NCBI RefSeq assembly: GCF_000835495.1
Contig: NW_015622541.1
Coordinates: forward strand, 7,874,001 to 7,938,000
From: Cladophialophora immunda
Taxonomy: Eukaryota; Ascomycota; Eurotiomycetes; Chaetothyriales; Herpotrichiellaceae
Direction: 5' to 3'
Length of the DNA: 64,000 bases
Shown here: positions 23,346 through 34,944 of the stretch, piece by piece
How the letters are laid out: the number at the start of each line of letters is the position of its first letter
How positions within the stretch are numbered: position 1 is the stretch's first letter
Translations under genes and position numbers: made by a program
The notes under the pieces: generated by a model
Databases searched by the model: none
What the model saw: only the letters and a program-made list of their open reading frames with translations
Told to the model about the DNA's origin: nothing

Positions 23346-24355
23346 TGCTGCTAGGTGTGTTTGTTTTCCTTTTTGAAGTTTTATGCCGTATTAACTTCAG
23401 TTATGCAGTATTGGGCGCCCTACAGTGAGGTTGGATGTAAAGATATGTACCTTGAAAGCCTGGACGTCCTACTTATCCATTTGAAAATCGAAATATCAGT
23501 GGGGTTGTTTCGGACGAGGCGACGTGCAAGAGCATGTCTATAGACAACCGGGCGAAGATTGCCGCCTTCAGTGTCGTGTGCCCAGTGGGCGCGTACTGAC
23601 AACGTTGGCCAACGCTCAACCATAGGATGGTCACAGCCGGGTCAGGGTTTTACAGGAAGATTAGAAAGTGCAGGCCGGTGGATGCGTTCTCCCGCGGATT
23701 GATAGGTCTTGTCGCTCTCCGAGGTGGTGTTAGGTGGTAGAGTGGATGGGAAGGAAGCTCTAGGAGCACGATTCCGAAAGGGGAGAAATAGAAATGGATC
23801 CGAACTTTGACTGCGAAGCCACCATTCGTAGCAACACATGAGCGCGGCGAAATCTTGCTCGGAGGCTTGCTCAAAGCCACCATTCGCTTCCAGTCACGTT
23901 ACAGATAAGCCAACTACGCTTCCGCCGTCGCAGTTTTTCGAGAGGCTCCCTACATTTTGTAGCGCTCTCCACTCCGCAAACGGGCATATGCAACCTTCAC
24001 GTATTATGAAAACTAGTTGTCGCCGAGACATCTACTTTGGGCTAATAGGCAAGTTTCGGCGAATAGAGAGGCTAATTTCGGCTCTGATCTGCGGCGATTG
24101 TTGGGTCCGAAGGCTTTTGGACTCACAATTCCAAGCACGTGCTGCCTCGCACTACATACCTGTAACTGTGACGGAGGTGCCTCGATGATATATGTAGGTG
24201 GAGAGCTGAGAAACCAGCATGGGCACAAATTATCCAGGCTTGATCTCGCCCTCAAGCTGTGTCCGCTCCCAACGATAGCGGCAAAATCAACACAAACCGC
24301 GACAAGGCCAATTCGCTGACGAAAACCGGTACAACTCTGGCCCCCTGGCGCTAAG
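23346..24355. promoter_or_regulatory. Intergenic region between divergent dehydrogenase and P450
   Basis: A 1010-bp non-coding stretch containing both promoters. No gene or clear element was recognised. Confidence 0.45.
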
Positions 24356-25924
24356 ATGTTGGCAACCGTGGCGGTGGTCTCTGCCCTGCTCTTTGGCATC
24401 CTTTACCTTGGTATCATACCATTCATCGGCCACCTTCGAGACCCCAAAAAGCTTCGGAAATACCCTCAACTTTCCATGTGGTCGGGCATTTCGGATTTAC
24501 CCTTCATCATCGAAGCCCACAAAGGCTTTCGATCCCGGAGGCTTGCAGAACTTCACAAGGTACACCCTGTGGTTAGGATTGGGCCGAACTCGCTGTCATA
24601 TGGTACGCACCAGGCAGTCAAGGACATCTACGGACACAGCACAAGGTGCACCAAAGACGTTATGTACGAGGTGCTCTCCGGCAGTCACTACCACCTGGCA
24701 GACGTGATCGATAAAGTTGACCACCAGCGCAAACGGAAAGTCCTCTCGAGCGCGTTTGCTTTGAAGAATCTTGAAGGCTGGGAGCATAAAGTGGCGGATA
24801 TGACGAGCAGAATGGTCAAAGCCTTCGAGAGCCGTTGCACTGAGCCGCCGGTGTCGCTCGGAGACATCCCCCGAGAAGAAGACCTGACTATAGATCTGTG
24901 GAGATGGGCTAACTTCTTTGCTGTCTCTGCTATTGCAAACATTGCTCTCAGTGAAGATCTTGGATTCCTCGAGCAGGGCGATGACTTGATTACCTCTGAG
25001 AGGATGGATGGTTCAACCAAAAAGGTCCATTTTAAAGAATGTCTCTCCGCAACAGCTTGGGCGCAGTCCAACCTCGTATGGTCTTACAAGTGGTATCCGA
25101 CTTTCGTTCGCCTTAGCAAGCTTCTCTCCAGGACATATCGACAGAAATGGAAGCAAAATGAGGACTGGGACGGTATTGTCCTAAATCGAGCAACAACACG
25201 ACTGAAGCGCTACCGCAATGGAGAAAAGCTCGACGATTTCTTCTCAGTACTGATGGAAGACAAGAACGGACGCTCAAATGATCTTGAATGGGGAGAGATT
25301 ATAGCCGAGATCAGCATTATGATGAATGCTGGCTCTGATACCACTGCTATCGCCATCACTAACGTCATCTACCGACTCTTGAAGAATCCAGACTGTATGG
25401 CCAAGCTCAGACAGGAGATCGACGAAGCTCTCGATGAGGATGATTTTGTCGCTCCCTACGATAAGGTCAGACATCTACCATATCTCCGAGCGTGTTTGGA
25501 TGAATCTCTTCGAATTATGCCCCCAAACACATTCGGGCTACCACGTCGGACACCTCCAGAAGGCGCGTTGATCTTAGGCGACTGGGTCTCGGGGGATACC
25601 TCGGTCTCGATGTCCGCCTACGTGGCTCACCGGGACGAAGCCGTGTTTCCCGAACCGGAGAGGTTTATTCCTGAACGTTGGCTAGGTGAGGCTGGCAGAG
25701 AACTGCAACCGTTCTTTGTGGCATTTTCGGCCGGAGCTCGGGGCTGCATTGGCCGCAACATCAGCTATCTGGAGCAGTATATTCTGTTGGCTACCCTGTT
25801 GCGTCACTTCGAGTTTGCCCTGCCTTCGCATGACTGGGAACCTAGGAGGAGAGAGCTGTTCACGTGTTCGCCGGGCCCTATGCCGTTAAAAGTGTGGAAA
25901 CGAGCCTCCAAAGGTGGCCGGTGA
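24356..25924 (+). CDS. Cytochrome P450 monooxygenase, intronless
   Basis: P450 of 522 residues encoded in one exon. It has an N-terminal hydrophobic anchor at about 3-25 and a basic hinge GHLRDPKKLRKYP. The I-helix motif NAGSDTTA is canonical, with the acid present. The K-helix reads DESLR, the PERF/W element FIPERWL, and the heme loop FSAGARGCIGR has the Cys ligand. The lack of introns contrasts with the two other P450s in the window, which have three and four introns. Substrate and clan cannot be fixed by eye; fungal CYP53-like and related aromatic-ring hydroxylases are possibilities. Confidence 0.92.
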   Translation: MLATVAVVSALLFGILYLGIIPFIGHLRDPKKLRKYPQLSMWSGISDLPFIIEAHKGFRSRRLAELHKVHPVVRIGPNSLSYGTHQAVKDIYGHSTRCTKDVMYEVLSGSHYHLADVIDKVDHQRKRKVLSSAFALKNLEGWEHKVADMTSRMVKAFESRCTEPPVSLGDIPREEDLTIDLWRWANFFAVSAIANIALSEDLGFLEQGDDLITSERMDGSTKKVHFKECLSATAWAQSNLVWSYKWYPTFVRLSKLLSRTYRQKWKQNEDWDGIVLNRATTRLKRYRNGEKLDDFFSVLMEDKNGRSNDLEWGEIIAEISIMMNAGSDTTAIAITNVIYRLLKNPDCMAKLRQEIDEALDEDDFVAPYDKVRHLPYLRACLDESLRIMPPNTFGLPRRTPPEGALILGDWVSGDTSVSMSAYVAHRDEAVFPEPERFIPERWLGEAGRELQPFFVAFSAGARGCIGRNISYLEQYILLATLLRHFEFALPSHDWEPRRRELFTCSPGPMPLKVWKRASKGGR

Positions 25925-26431
25925 TCCATCCTTCTAGACCTTGTCATGTATTTAGGTTTGCCGTCTTAGACATCCATCGCATTTCTGGAATCTGGGAGAC
26001 CCTACACGGAATCCATCCAGACAAGGCCTATCTAGGGAGCGAATGGCTTTGGGTGTTCCATGCCTGTATCCTCTAGCTACGGTATCAGTTAGAAAACCAT
26101 CCCCTATCCCCTAATGCCAATCGGTTGATGCTTGAGGAGCAACAATGCCCCATCTATTGCATCCGTCGGAGTAATGCCGAACGTAATGCCTAGACTGCTG
26201 GGCTAAGTACTTAGGTAGCCAGAGAGTGCAGAGTACTCGTATCCACAAGCGGGGATAGTTTCCCTTCGTCCCAGTTGGGCAAGTTATTCCGAGAGAGGAT
26301 GGGGCTTGGAGATCCACAAAAGAGCTTTTAAAATCAGAGGTTGCACGTTTGCCCAAATGCCCGGAAACTAGGCCAGATATTCTCGCAGCCTTCTAGAAAC
26401 AGACCCTCGCCCACAGGTGATCGCCGAATCC
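25925..26431. other. Intergenic region, no gene recognised
   Basis: A 507-bp stretch between the P450 stop and the proposed start of the damaged regulator. It should include that regulator's promoter. Confidence 0.45.
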
Positions 26432-28623
26432 ATGGTCGACGATAGAGCGGCGTCCGAGGTCGAGGGCCTCGGACCATCCCACAGAAGAGGCCGTTCTGGC
26501 AAGTTTCGCAACTACCCGTTAGCCTCGATCTCGGATCAATCACGTTCCCGGTATAAGAGCAGTGCGAGGATTGAAGCCTGCGTTCAATGCAGATAGGTCA
26601 ATCCCGAAGCGGTGCAATAGGCTCGGCTGACCTCCTTTCACAGACCGTCACGTTAAATGTAGGTCAACAAAAACCCGCCGGGCAGCTGACGTTAACTGGT
26701 CTGGCAATTCAGGCGACGACGAGGCTGAGGTGTGCAAGCGTTGTCAACAACGAGGCGAGGATTGCATACGGTGGCACCCACTTAGAATCCGGACTTCCGT
26801 AAAGACCAACAACCAGAAGAATTTGCAATTCCAGTTTACCCAGGGTCAGACATGGTTGGGTACCACGACTTCTCGAGGTCTGTACCCGCGTCCTGCCCTC
26901 ACAATTTGTGCCAAATGCTGATGTCGGGATAGGCCAATTGAGATTCTTCGACGAGACGGAAAGCGTGGCGGCCCAGTGCGCTGAGCCCGACTTCCAATCC
27001 GATCAGAATGCTCGGGAGCCCGGGTCGACAAACTCGGAGGACGACCCGTCGGATCCAATTGTGGCAGATGCTGAGCCATGGAACTCGGACGCTCCAATCT
27101 ATTGTGCATCTTTCAATAGCTTTCAGGTATCGTCACCGGCAGCGACACGGGCACTCCCTGGTCCGTCAGGCTTTGATGCCGGGGTCACTCCACAACACGG
27201 CCAAAGTGAAAATGGTTCGGGGCATTCCTCGTTTTCCCCTCCATATTCGACTGTATCAAGCCATGGAACCCAAGATCTCTCAAAACAGTCATACCTAGGA
27301 CACAGCTCGAAGCTGCTCCGCGCAGTCCTGGTCCGACACTTTGTCGACCACTTGGCCTATTGGTTCGACCTGTGCGACCCGGAAAAACACTTTGAATTCA
27401 TAGTCCCGCAGCTGGCGAGAACTTCCCCTCCGCTCATGAACGCAATATTGTGCGTGTCCGCGACACATCTGAGCCGTCTTTCCGAAGAAAAGCGGGCTCG
27501 TCACAGTCCTCAACTTCCGGCGTTCGGCCAAGACACAGCCATCTACTTCCACACCGAGGCAATCCAACCCTTGATGAGGCTGACGGCGAACTCTGTTGAT
27601 CTTCGTGACGGAAACATCTTGGCAGCCACCGTACTCCTCCGGTGGCACGAGGAGATTGACGCGGCCCCTGGAGCCGACAATCAGGACAGCGAGCTATTCA
27701 TGCGCGTCAAGAACCTCCTCATCATCGAGCAATTCAAGTTTACGCCAAACGAACCCCATTCGTCCCCTTCTTCGGGCCAACTAGTCGTGTCCCCGGAACC
27801 GAACGCTTCTGGCGAGATAGACGACGCTTCTTCACCTCTTTCTCTTTCTCTGCAGATTCGTCAGAATCCGGGATCCAGCGGGCTCCGGCGGGCCTCGTTC
27901 TGGATTGCCTTCAGGCAGGAAATATATACGTGCTTCTTGAATCAGCGGAGTTTTGCCATCCCACTCTTGCCATGCTCTGGCTTCAGGTCCTTCAACCCAG
28001 CCGCGGATGTTGTCTGGGCCAACCGGTTAATAGTGTTCTGTGCAGACTGTATCGAGTTCTGCTATGGCTCAGCCGAGCTTCAAGAGGGCAGCAAAGCGAT
28101 ACCGAGTTTGACCAGTTCTGCCGTGGACCTCGTGAAGACGCGTTGGACGACTCTCAAGGACCTCGAGCAGCAGTGGGAGCAGAAGCTTCCGTCGAGCTTT
28201 GAACCTATATACTCCTCTGTGACAGATGATACCTCTCCGCAGGACGTCTTCCCGGAGCTATGGTACCTGTCCGCGGCTCATGTCACGGGGCTGCAGCATC
28301 TGGAGCTCGCCAGAATCCTGCTTACAGTTCATAACCCCCATCTCCCGAGGCTGGGGCTAGGCTACTTCGCCAAAATGCAAGAGCAGAGCTTCTCGATCAG
28401 GAGTATAACCCGCAGACTGTGCGGAATGGCGCTTGGAAATCGACGGCTTCCTCCCGCTTTGGCGACAGCATGCCTAGGGATCACCACGTGCGGTGAGTAT
28501 TTTCAAGAAAGGCGTGAGCAAGAAGCTTTGCTTGGTATCGTGGACGCTCTAAGGGTCGAGCATGGCTGGCCGTTCAGAAACACGGCGTCCCGGTTGAGGG
28601 CGGCGTGGGGCTGGGATCCATAG
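26432..28623 (+). pseudogene. Zn2Cys6 transcription factor, reading frame apparently broken in the zinc cluster
   Basis: Regulator of about 690 codons. The ATG at 26432 begins a basic N-terminus ending in IEACVQCR, then TAG at 26590-26592. A 47-bp intron-like segment (GTCAAT donor, CTGAC branch, CACAG acceptor) follows. Downstream, RHVKCR and then VCKRCQQRGEDC supply the rest of a C6 zinc cluster, but in a frame that does not match CVQCR. That second frame ends at a TGA near 26921. The main body resumes in another frame from about 26850-26900 and runs to 28623, ending in DALRVEHGWPF..AAWGW, typical of fungal-specific regulator C-termini. At least two lesions, or two very unusual introns, are needed. 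The C-terminal 570 residues are a clean open frame, so the decay appears recent. Confidence 0.6.
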
Positions 28624-29467
28624 TTCTATTTCGAAGGTTTCTCTTCACTGGGTTCACAAACCGGTCGTCATCTGCGAGACAACGACAACCGCACGCGTGC
28701 TGCTCACAGGATCGGCCTGTCGCCGTTTTGACTCAAAGCTGCTCTTTCGGGGATGGTCCGTGATTACCACGGTCTCCCATTATCAGATGGAGAGCGCCTT
28801 TTGCTCCCCTTCTGCGGATCTTGGAACGAGAAGGAAACCATCCGATTATGTTTCGTACAAGCACGTTGGAGACACTGACTAGGCGGTGGGTGGAAATGCT
28901 TCGGAGATCCACAACATTTGCCCGTCTTGGGAGACGTCGCTTCGGAGACTTCTTGATTTCCCAGTCCGGTAGGTCGTCCCGAGCGATCCTCGGCGAGGCC
29001 TAACCTGTTTAGGACGCTCTTGCACAGTTTCTACTTCGGTGGATGGAATTTTTCATCATGCCTGTTCTTTGTGGGACTTTGGGTCGAAGCTTCTCGGAGC
29101 GTGTTTGATGCTATAGACCCCGTGGGGGAAATGTGGAGGCACTGGACACCATCTCACGACCCAGAGAAGGTCACAGCAAGCTCAGTATTAAAATTAAGTT
29201 TATATGGTATTTTTAGATTAATATTACCTTTATTACCTAAAGCTTTTTTATATTATACTTATATTGTATTTCTTATAGGTATTCTTCACCAAGCTGCGTC
29301 GTGGAAGATGAAAGCATATAAGATCGTCTGCTTCACCTTTCGAAATGAGTTTGCTCTCCTCATCACCTCCAACCTTTGTAAACAGCGAGACGGTCTCTTT
29401 TTTCCCACTAGCTAGCTGTTTCCTCTTGCGATCAAGTGCACCATTTGTCTTCTGCCGTTGCAACAAG
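28624..29467. other. Intergenic region with an A+T-rich insert
   Basis: An 844-bp stretch between the regulator and the transporter. No gene was recognised. It contains a 94-bp block of extreme A+T content at 29185-29278. Confidence 0.55.
29185..29278. repeat. 94-bp A+T-rich block (about 84% A+T)
   Basis: By hand count 15 of 94 bases are G or C, in a region otherwise near 50% GC. The edges are sharp. The block starts with GTATTA and ends with TTATAG, so it looks superficially like an intron, but no exons flank it. It could be the remnant of a RIP-mutated element or an intron-like insertion. Confidence 0.6.
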
Positions 29468-31269
29468 ATGGCCCGTGAAATGAAAGCCCAGCTCGAATCC
29501 AAGCAGGACGGCCGTGTCGACTCAAAACATGAAGAGCTCGCCACCGTTGAAAACATTGCCACCAACGAGATCGATGCGTACCTGCCGGAAAATGTGTCGT
29601 ACGGGGAGCTGGGCATCCGAGCCTTGTTCAGCTCTCCGTTCGTCTCAGGAGCCGCCTTCCTAGCCTCACTCGGTGGCTTTTCGTTTGGTTATGACCAAGG
29701 CGTCATTTCCATTATCAACACTATGGATCAATTCCACAAGGTCTTCCCTAGAACCGAGAGTGCGTTCGGCAAGAGTTTCATGACAGCCATGCTCCAGATG
29801 GGTTGCTTCGTGGCGTGCTGGTTCTTTCCTTGGCTAGCTGATACGATCTCCCGTAAATGGGCTCTCACCGTCGTTGTGGCGATCTTCACTATTGGCGCTG
29901 TCATACAGACTGCCGCAGAGAGTTATGGCACCCTCGTTTCAGGAAGGACCATCACGGGTTTGGGGGTTGGGACCCTAGCTTTGGTATGGAATATTGCCTT
30001 TGCGGGCTTGCTATACTACCAGGAGCTGACTCGAAACCAGGGGGCACCGCTTTACATTTCCGAGATCGCACCACCCAACCTGCGAGGAACACTCCTTGTC
30101 TTAGAATCGATCTCAATAGTCTCTGGCGCCGTTATTGCCTTCTGGATCACCTATGCTACGAAGGATATGAGCGGCGAGATTGCCTTTCGGCTCCCATTCG
30201 GTCTACAGATGGTCTCGGCGGTAATCCTGGGCGTCGGAATCCACTTCTTTCCGTACTCTCCTCGATGGCTCGCTTTAGACTTTAGTTGGTCGAGACGAGG
30301 ACTGCCTTGAGTCTCTTACGCGTCTACGGCACCTGCCTGCCGAAGATCATAGGGTTCAGACCGAATACCAGGGCATTCTCGCCGAGGTGCAATTCCAAAA
30401 GATCCTTCAAGAAAGGCATCACCCAGGCGTCACAGGCTTTAAGCTCGAGATCTATTCCTGGCTGGATCTCTTTAGCAGAAAAGTCTTTCGCCGCACGATT
30501 GTTGGCATTGGAATCGCGTTCTTCCAGCAATTCTCGGGCATTAATGCCTTTATCTACGTGAGTCTTCTCGTTCGCTGGAAGACCGCATCTTTCGGACAGG
30601 ATTTCCCTTGTGCAAACTAACCAGAGTTCGCAGTATGCACCAACTCTCTTTGAAAGCATTGGTCAAACACCGCACATGGCCCTGGTTCTGTCCGGAATCT
30701 TCAACGTGCTCCAACTTGTCGCTGTGGCAGCGTGCTTTCTGATCATTGACAACGTGGGCCGAAGACCGCTCGCCATCTTCGGCGGGTTCGGCACTGCAGC
30801 CTGCTACACTGTTATCGCAGCTCTGAGCGGTGTCTATGAAGACGACTGGTCCCGTCACACCGCCGCCGGATGGGCTTGCGTCACCATGGCCTTCCTTTTC
30901 ATTTTGATCTTCGGACTGACCTTTTCGCCACTTGGTTGGGCGCTGCCGCCAGAAGTCTTCCCCACCTCGTGTCGGTCCAAGGGCGTTGCGCTGGCGGTCG
31001 CAACGAATTGGCTCGCTAACTTCATCATAGGCGTCTCCGTGCCGCCCATGATCGACTCCATGAGATTCGGCACTTATGTTTTCTTTGCATTCTTTTGTTT
31101 TGCGAGTGGTGTGTTTTCGTATCTTCTCATTCCCGAGACGAAGGGTAAAACGCTTGAGGAGATGGATGCTGCGTTTGGAGACACATCTGGAGCGGAAGAG
31201 AGGGAGCTGATGAAGAATGCGATCATCTCGGCGAGGAGGACCAGTGCGATGCCGCTACGGGCGGCATAG
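29468..31269 (+). pseudogene. MFS sugar-type transporter with a 7-bp duplication frameshift
   Basis: Twelve-helix major facilitator of the sugar porter type. Exons are 29468-29983, 30041-30557 and 30634-31269. Intron 1 is 57 bp, stop-free and in frame, and its removal rebuilds LALGAPLYISEIAPPNLRG. Hallmarks include FGYDQGVIS, SPRWLA, FFQQFSGINAFIY and IPETKGKTLEEMD. Inside exon 2 the frame breaks after SPRWLAL: the 7-mer at 30273-30279 is repeated with one change at 30280-30286. Without one copy the frame would run straight into GRDEDCLESL, the expected family sequence. As it stands translation stops at 30310, before the C-terminal half. The rest of the frame is intact, so loss is recent, or the duplication is a sequencing or assembly error. 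Confidence 0.7.
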
Positions 31270-31532
31270 GGTCGGATCTGGAACCAAGAAACCTTGTGTG
31301 ATTTCGAGGAGACAATCTGAATAGCTCTCGAGACAGAGTATGGACAGAGAAGTGCAAAATTGAAAAACCAACGCACGGAGAATGACAGACAGCTTGTGTT
31401 AACCTCACAATTCACACCCGGGCCCGTAGTTTCTAGTCACGACCCTGTCCCCATGTCCTGTAATCATGGCTTATACGGTTGATCATATTCTCGAATTTGA
31501 GGGCGAAATAGACCTCATCTCGCGAATTTGGT

Positions 31533-33271
31533 TCAGGCTTGCTCAAATCTGAGCATGCAACGGCCCCCCTTGGCTATCAAGACAAAATGGTCCCGCATCT
31601 CCATGTCCTCGTTCGTCTTCTCGCTCGCCAGCTGCGGCGACAGACGTGTGATGAGCGCCGCAAGTCCCAGCTTCAGCTCCATCATGGCGATAGATTTGCC
31701 CAGGCACGTGCGTGAGCCTTTGCCCCAGACGAGCATGCTGTCTCGCATGGTCTCAGGGTCCGATTGGAGAGCTTTTCGCGCCTCGTCCTCAGCCAGCCAC
31801 CTCTCAGGACGGAATTCGTCGGGAAAGGGGAACACCTCCGGGTCCCGCTGGACCGTGAGGCTCTGGCAAGATACGAGAGTCTAGTCAAATAGCCGATACG
31901 TCAACGCCACGTGTGAAAGGCTCGAGGCAGAAGGAGCACTCACGTGAGGGGGAACAGTCGTCCCGTCGACGATGCCGCCTTGCGCGGACGCGATGCGAGG
32001 GAGGCTGGCAGGAGCTGCAGGCCACAGTCTGAGGGTCTCTTGTACTATCGCCTCGAGAACCGGCAACTGAGCTATGGTCTTGTACTCAGGAACCACCCCG
32101 CTCCAAGACACCTCATGGAGCTCCTTGCGCAGGCGAACCTGCCATGACGGATCTCTCGCGAGCTCCCAGAACATGTAGCTGAACGTGTTGCCGGTGGTGT
32201 CGGTCCCCGCGAAGATCAGGTTCGTCAGCTCGACCACGATCTCCTCGTCCGTGAGTGGCGCGGCTATCTTCTTTTCTGTGCTGGCGGCAATCATCCGCTG
32301 CAGGAGGTCACGGCGCTCTCCGTGGCGTCCATACAGTTGGATGTACTGGTTGAACGCCTCAGCTCCTTTCTATTCGACTAGGTCAGCGGCCAATTCAGAG
32401 CCCCTTCTCGCAATACACTCCAAGCTTTACCTTGTAGAATCGATGTCCGGTTGTGATAAAGTGACGCAACGGCCTATGAGGGACCATGCACAGGACCCGA
32501 AACAGCCACGGAAACTGCCATTCGATCCAATATGTTGGGAAGACGTTATCAAGGTCCTCGAGGATCTCGGGAGGCCGTTGACTGTCTAGTCCTCCGAAGT
32601 TCGTACCCAAGAACATGTCGCCTGACGATAAATACTCCATAAGTATGCCCGTATGCCCGATTGTAGGGGTCAGGGTTTTGCCCCTCAGTCACTCACCAAA
32701 GGTGTCAAGCGTCAGCATACGAAACCAGAGCATTACATCAATAGATTGACCTTTCCGACTCTCCAAGATGTGGACCAACTTCTCGATCTGGGCGGAAACC
32801 GTGCCTTCGACGGTGGCCAGCATGGACGGACCGAAGACGGGGCTGATCCGTTTAGCCCGGATTCGATGTTCCTGCCTGTCAAGCATTGTGAACAGGCTCT
32901 TGCGGCCGAATGCTGCGTAGCGAGGCGCCTTGGTATAGTCGCTGTTGGGGCTGTAGATTTCTCGCAGCGCTCGCCGGCTGGAGAAGGAGAGCTCGGTCGG
33001 CGCGATCCGGACCACGGGCCCGTATTTTGCATGGAGATTGTGAATCACGAGCGATCGGTAGCCTGAGAAATCCAGAAATTGAATCCAGAGACTGGTCCAT
33101 CTCGCGACGTGTGGTCCTGGGACATGGCCGAGGGGATCTTGAAGGACATACACCTGTTTCCGTGGTGTCAGTGGAAGATGTTCGCTGTGTTCGAGGACCT
33201 CCTATACTTACTAGCAGGGCAGAGCTCGCAAGAACTCCAGACACCAAAAGCAAGAGACTCGAGCTGTCCAT
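31533..33271 (-). CDS. Cytochrome P450 monooxygenase
   Basis: P450 of 493 residues in five exons: 33271-33212, 33153-32697, 32621-32431, 32369-31944 and 31880-31533. The first 20-codon exon is the hydrophobic anchor (MDSSSLLLLVSGVLASS). The I-helix AGTDTTGN is canonical, the K-helix has ETLR, the PERW element is FRPERWL, and the heme loop is WGKGSRTCLGK with the Cys ligand; the usual first Phe is Trp. All joints keep frame. In its family this layout resembles fungal pisatin-demethylase-like or related P450s, but that is weak. It is divergent from the FAH-family gene with 509 bp between starts. Confidence 0.92.
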
Positions 33272-33780
33272 TGTTGAGTGCTGGGTCCCTCCAACAGAAT
33301 CTGGCAGTCGTCACAGCCCATTATCAATATGTCTCGACCAGGCCACCCAACCCTCTTCCGGGGCTACAAACTCCCACAACGCCATGTTTCTGTAGTAGAC
33401 CGACTATCTCGGTCGCTTCGGCAGGTTCCATCAAGCATGGCAACCAACCACCACCCGCCCGTGATCTGCACTTGGGAGGATTCGCTTTGTTTTGGTGGTT
33501 GGTACCAGCGCGGCAACTGACGGCCCGTTAGATGCCGGCCCAAGGATTCGGACGGCCGTTGTCCTCACCACTTGGATCCCTGCTCGTTCAAAAGATCTCA
33601 ATGCGGATGATGCTTCGGTCCTCAAAGACGCCACGGCATTCGGGCGCGGAGTTGAGCCTGGGAGCGTTCCACAAGTGCCGGGTCTCTCGTTGGCAAGTAT
33701 GTTTCAGCGACCCGAAGATATGAGATCTGAGATTTTCCGCAAGCAAGGATGCAGCTTCATGCAAGCTGTCGAAGCAAAAG
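33272..33780. promoter_or_regulatory. Shared promoter between P450 and FAH-family gene
   Basis: A 509-bp gap between divergent starts. Nothing specific was recognised. Confidence 0.4.
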
Positions 33781-34944
33781 ATGCCTATCCGAGTCCCCTG
33801 GACGAGACTGATACGTTTCGTCGCATCAGACGATCACATATACTATGGCGATGTCATCGCAGACGATCCCGATTTCGACGTCGGCCTCGCCGCCGCGGCG
33901 ACCAACAACAACAACCACATCGCTCCGCCTGTCCGTGCCAGAGTCGTCGTTGGAAGCCCGCTCAGCGAGGACTGCGAGGTGACGGAGCGCGTCGCAACGG
34001 TGAAGAAACTTCTGGGTCCCTTCAGTAGGGAAGATGTGCCGGCGATCCGATGCATCGGTGGGAACTACGCGGAACATTGTACGTTCATAATGCTTCGAGG
34101 ATCAAAGGGAAGAGAGAGGAGGTTATAACAACTGACGACCACAGTGGATGAACTCAACTATAAACGACCGAGATATCCGATCATGTTCCCCAAGACCACC
34201 AACGCCGTGGCTGGCTATGGCGACGACGTGGTGATCCCCAGGATCGCACAGGACGATCAAGCCGACTATGAGATCGAGTTGGCCGTTGTGATGGGCAAGG
34301 ATGCGCTCAACGTGCCAGCTGAAGAAGCCTACGACTATGTGGTCGGTTACACGGTCTCGAATGACATGTCGACGCGGTTAGTTCCGCAGCATATCTCCCT
34401 GAGAGATGATGTCTCCACAGAAGAGATCAGAAGGTGGCTGACTTCTCGGAGCGAATGTCCAGGAAGTGGCAGCTTGATCCAGACCGTGCGGGCGCACAGC
34501 CCCAGATGAGCTTTTCGAAGAGCTTTGATGGATTCCTGCCGATGGGTCCCTGTATCGTCAACGCAGAGGTATGCGCTCTCTCTCTCCTCCAAGACCGAGC
34601 AAATGTGTCAACCATCTCCTCCTCGACCCATTCACGCAATCAACGCTAATTGCTTCTTCCCGCCGCAGTCCATCAAGGATCCGCAATCCCTGAGCCTCCT
34701 GACCCGCGTCAACGGCCAAGTTCGCCAGAACAGCAGCACCAAAAACATGATATTCTCCGTCCCCGAGATCATCCAGCACTGCAGCCAGGGGACGACGTTG
34801 CAGGCGGGGAGCATCGTCACGACCGGAACTCCTGCGGGCGTGGGATACCGCATGGACCCGCCCCAGTACCTCCAGCACGGAGATCGCGTGGAAATGACCA
34901 TCGGGAGGATCGGGACGCTAATGCACAGCATTGCTTACGCCTAG
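33781..34944 (+). CDS. Fumarylacetoacetate hydrolase-family protein
   Basis: Metal-dependent C-C hydrolase/decarboxylase family member of 303 residues. Exons are 33781-34078, 34145-34376, 34463-34568 and 34669-34944. The start reads MPIRVPWTRLIRFVASDD. The core has the FAH signature: CIGGNYAEHLDELN, PIMFPKTTNAV, the metal ligands in DYEIELAVVMGK and GYTVSNDMSTRKWQ, FDGFLPMGP, and GSIVTTGTPAGVGYRMDPP. The N-terminal cap of about 90 residues is normal for the homogentisate/2-keto-3-deoxy group. Family members cleave acylpyruvates or decarboxylate oxaloacetate; the exact substrate is open. It would fit the last steps of ring-cleavage catabolism beside P450s and an FMO. Confidence 0.93.

Noticed and set aside
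29345..29467. Upstream in-frame ATG for the MFS transporter at 29345
   Set aside because: It would add 41 residues with no similarity to carriers; the ATG at 29468 starts a typical hydrophilic N-terminus.
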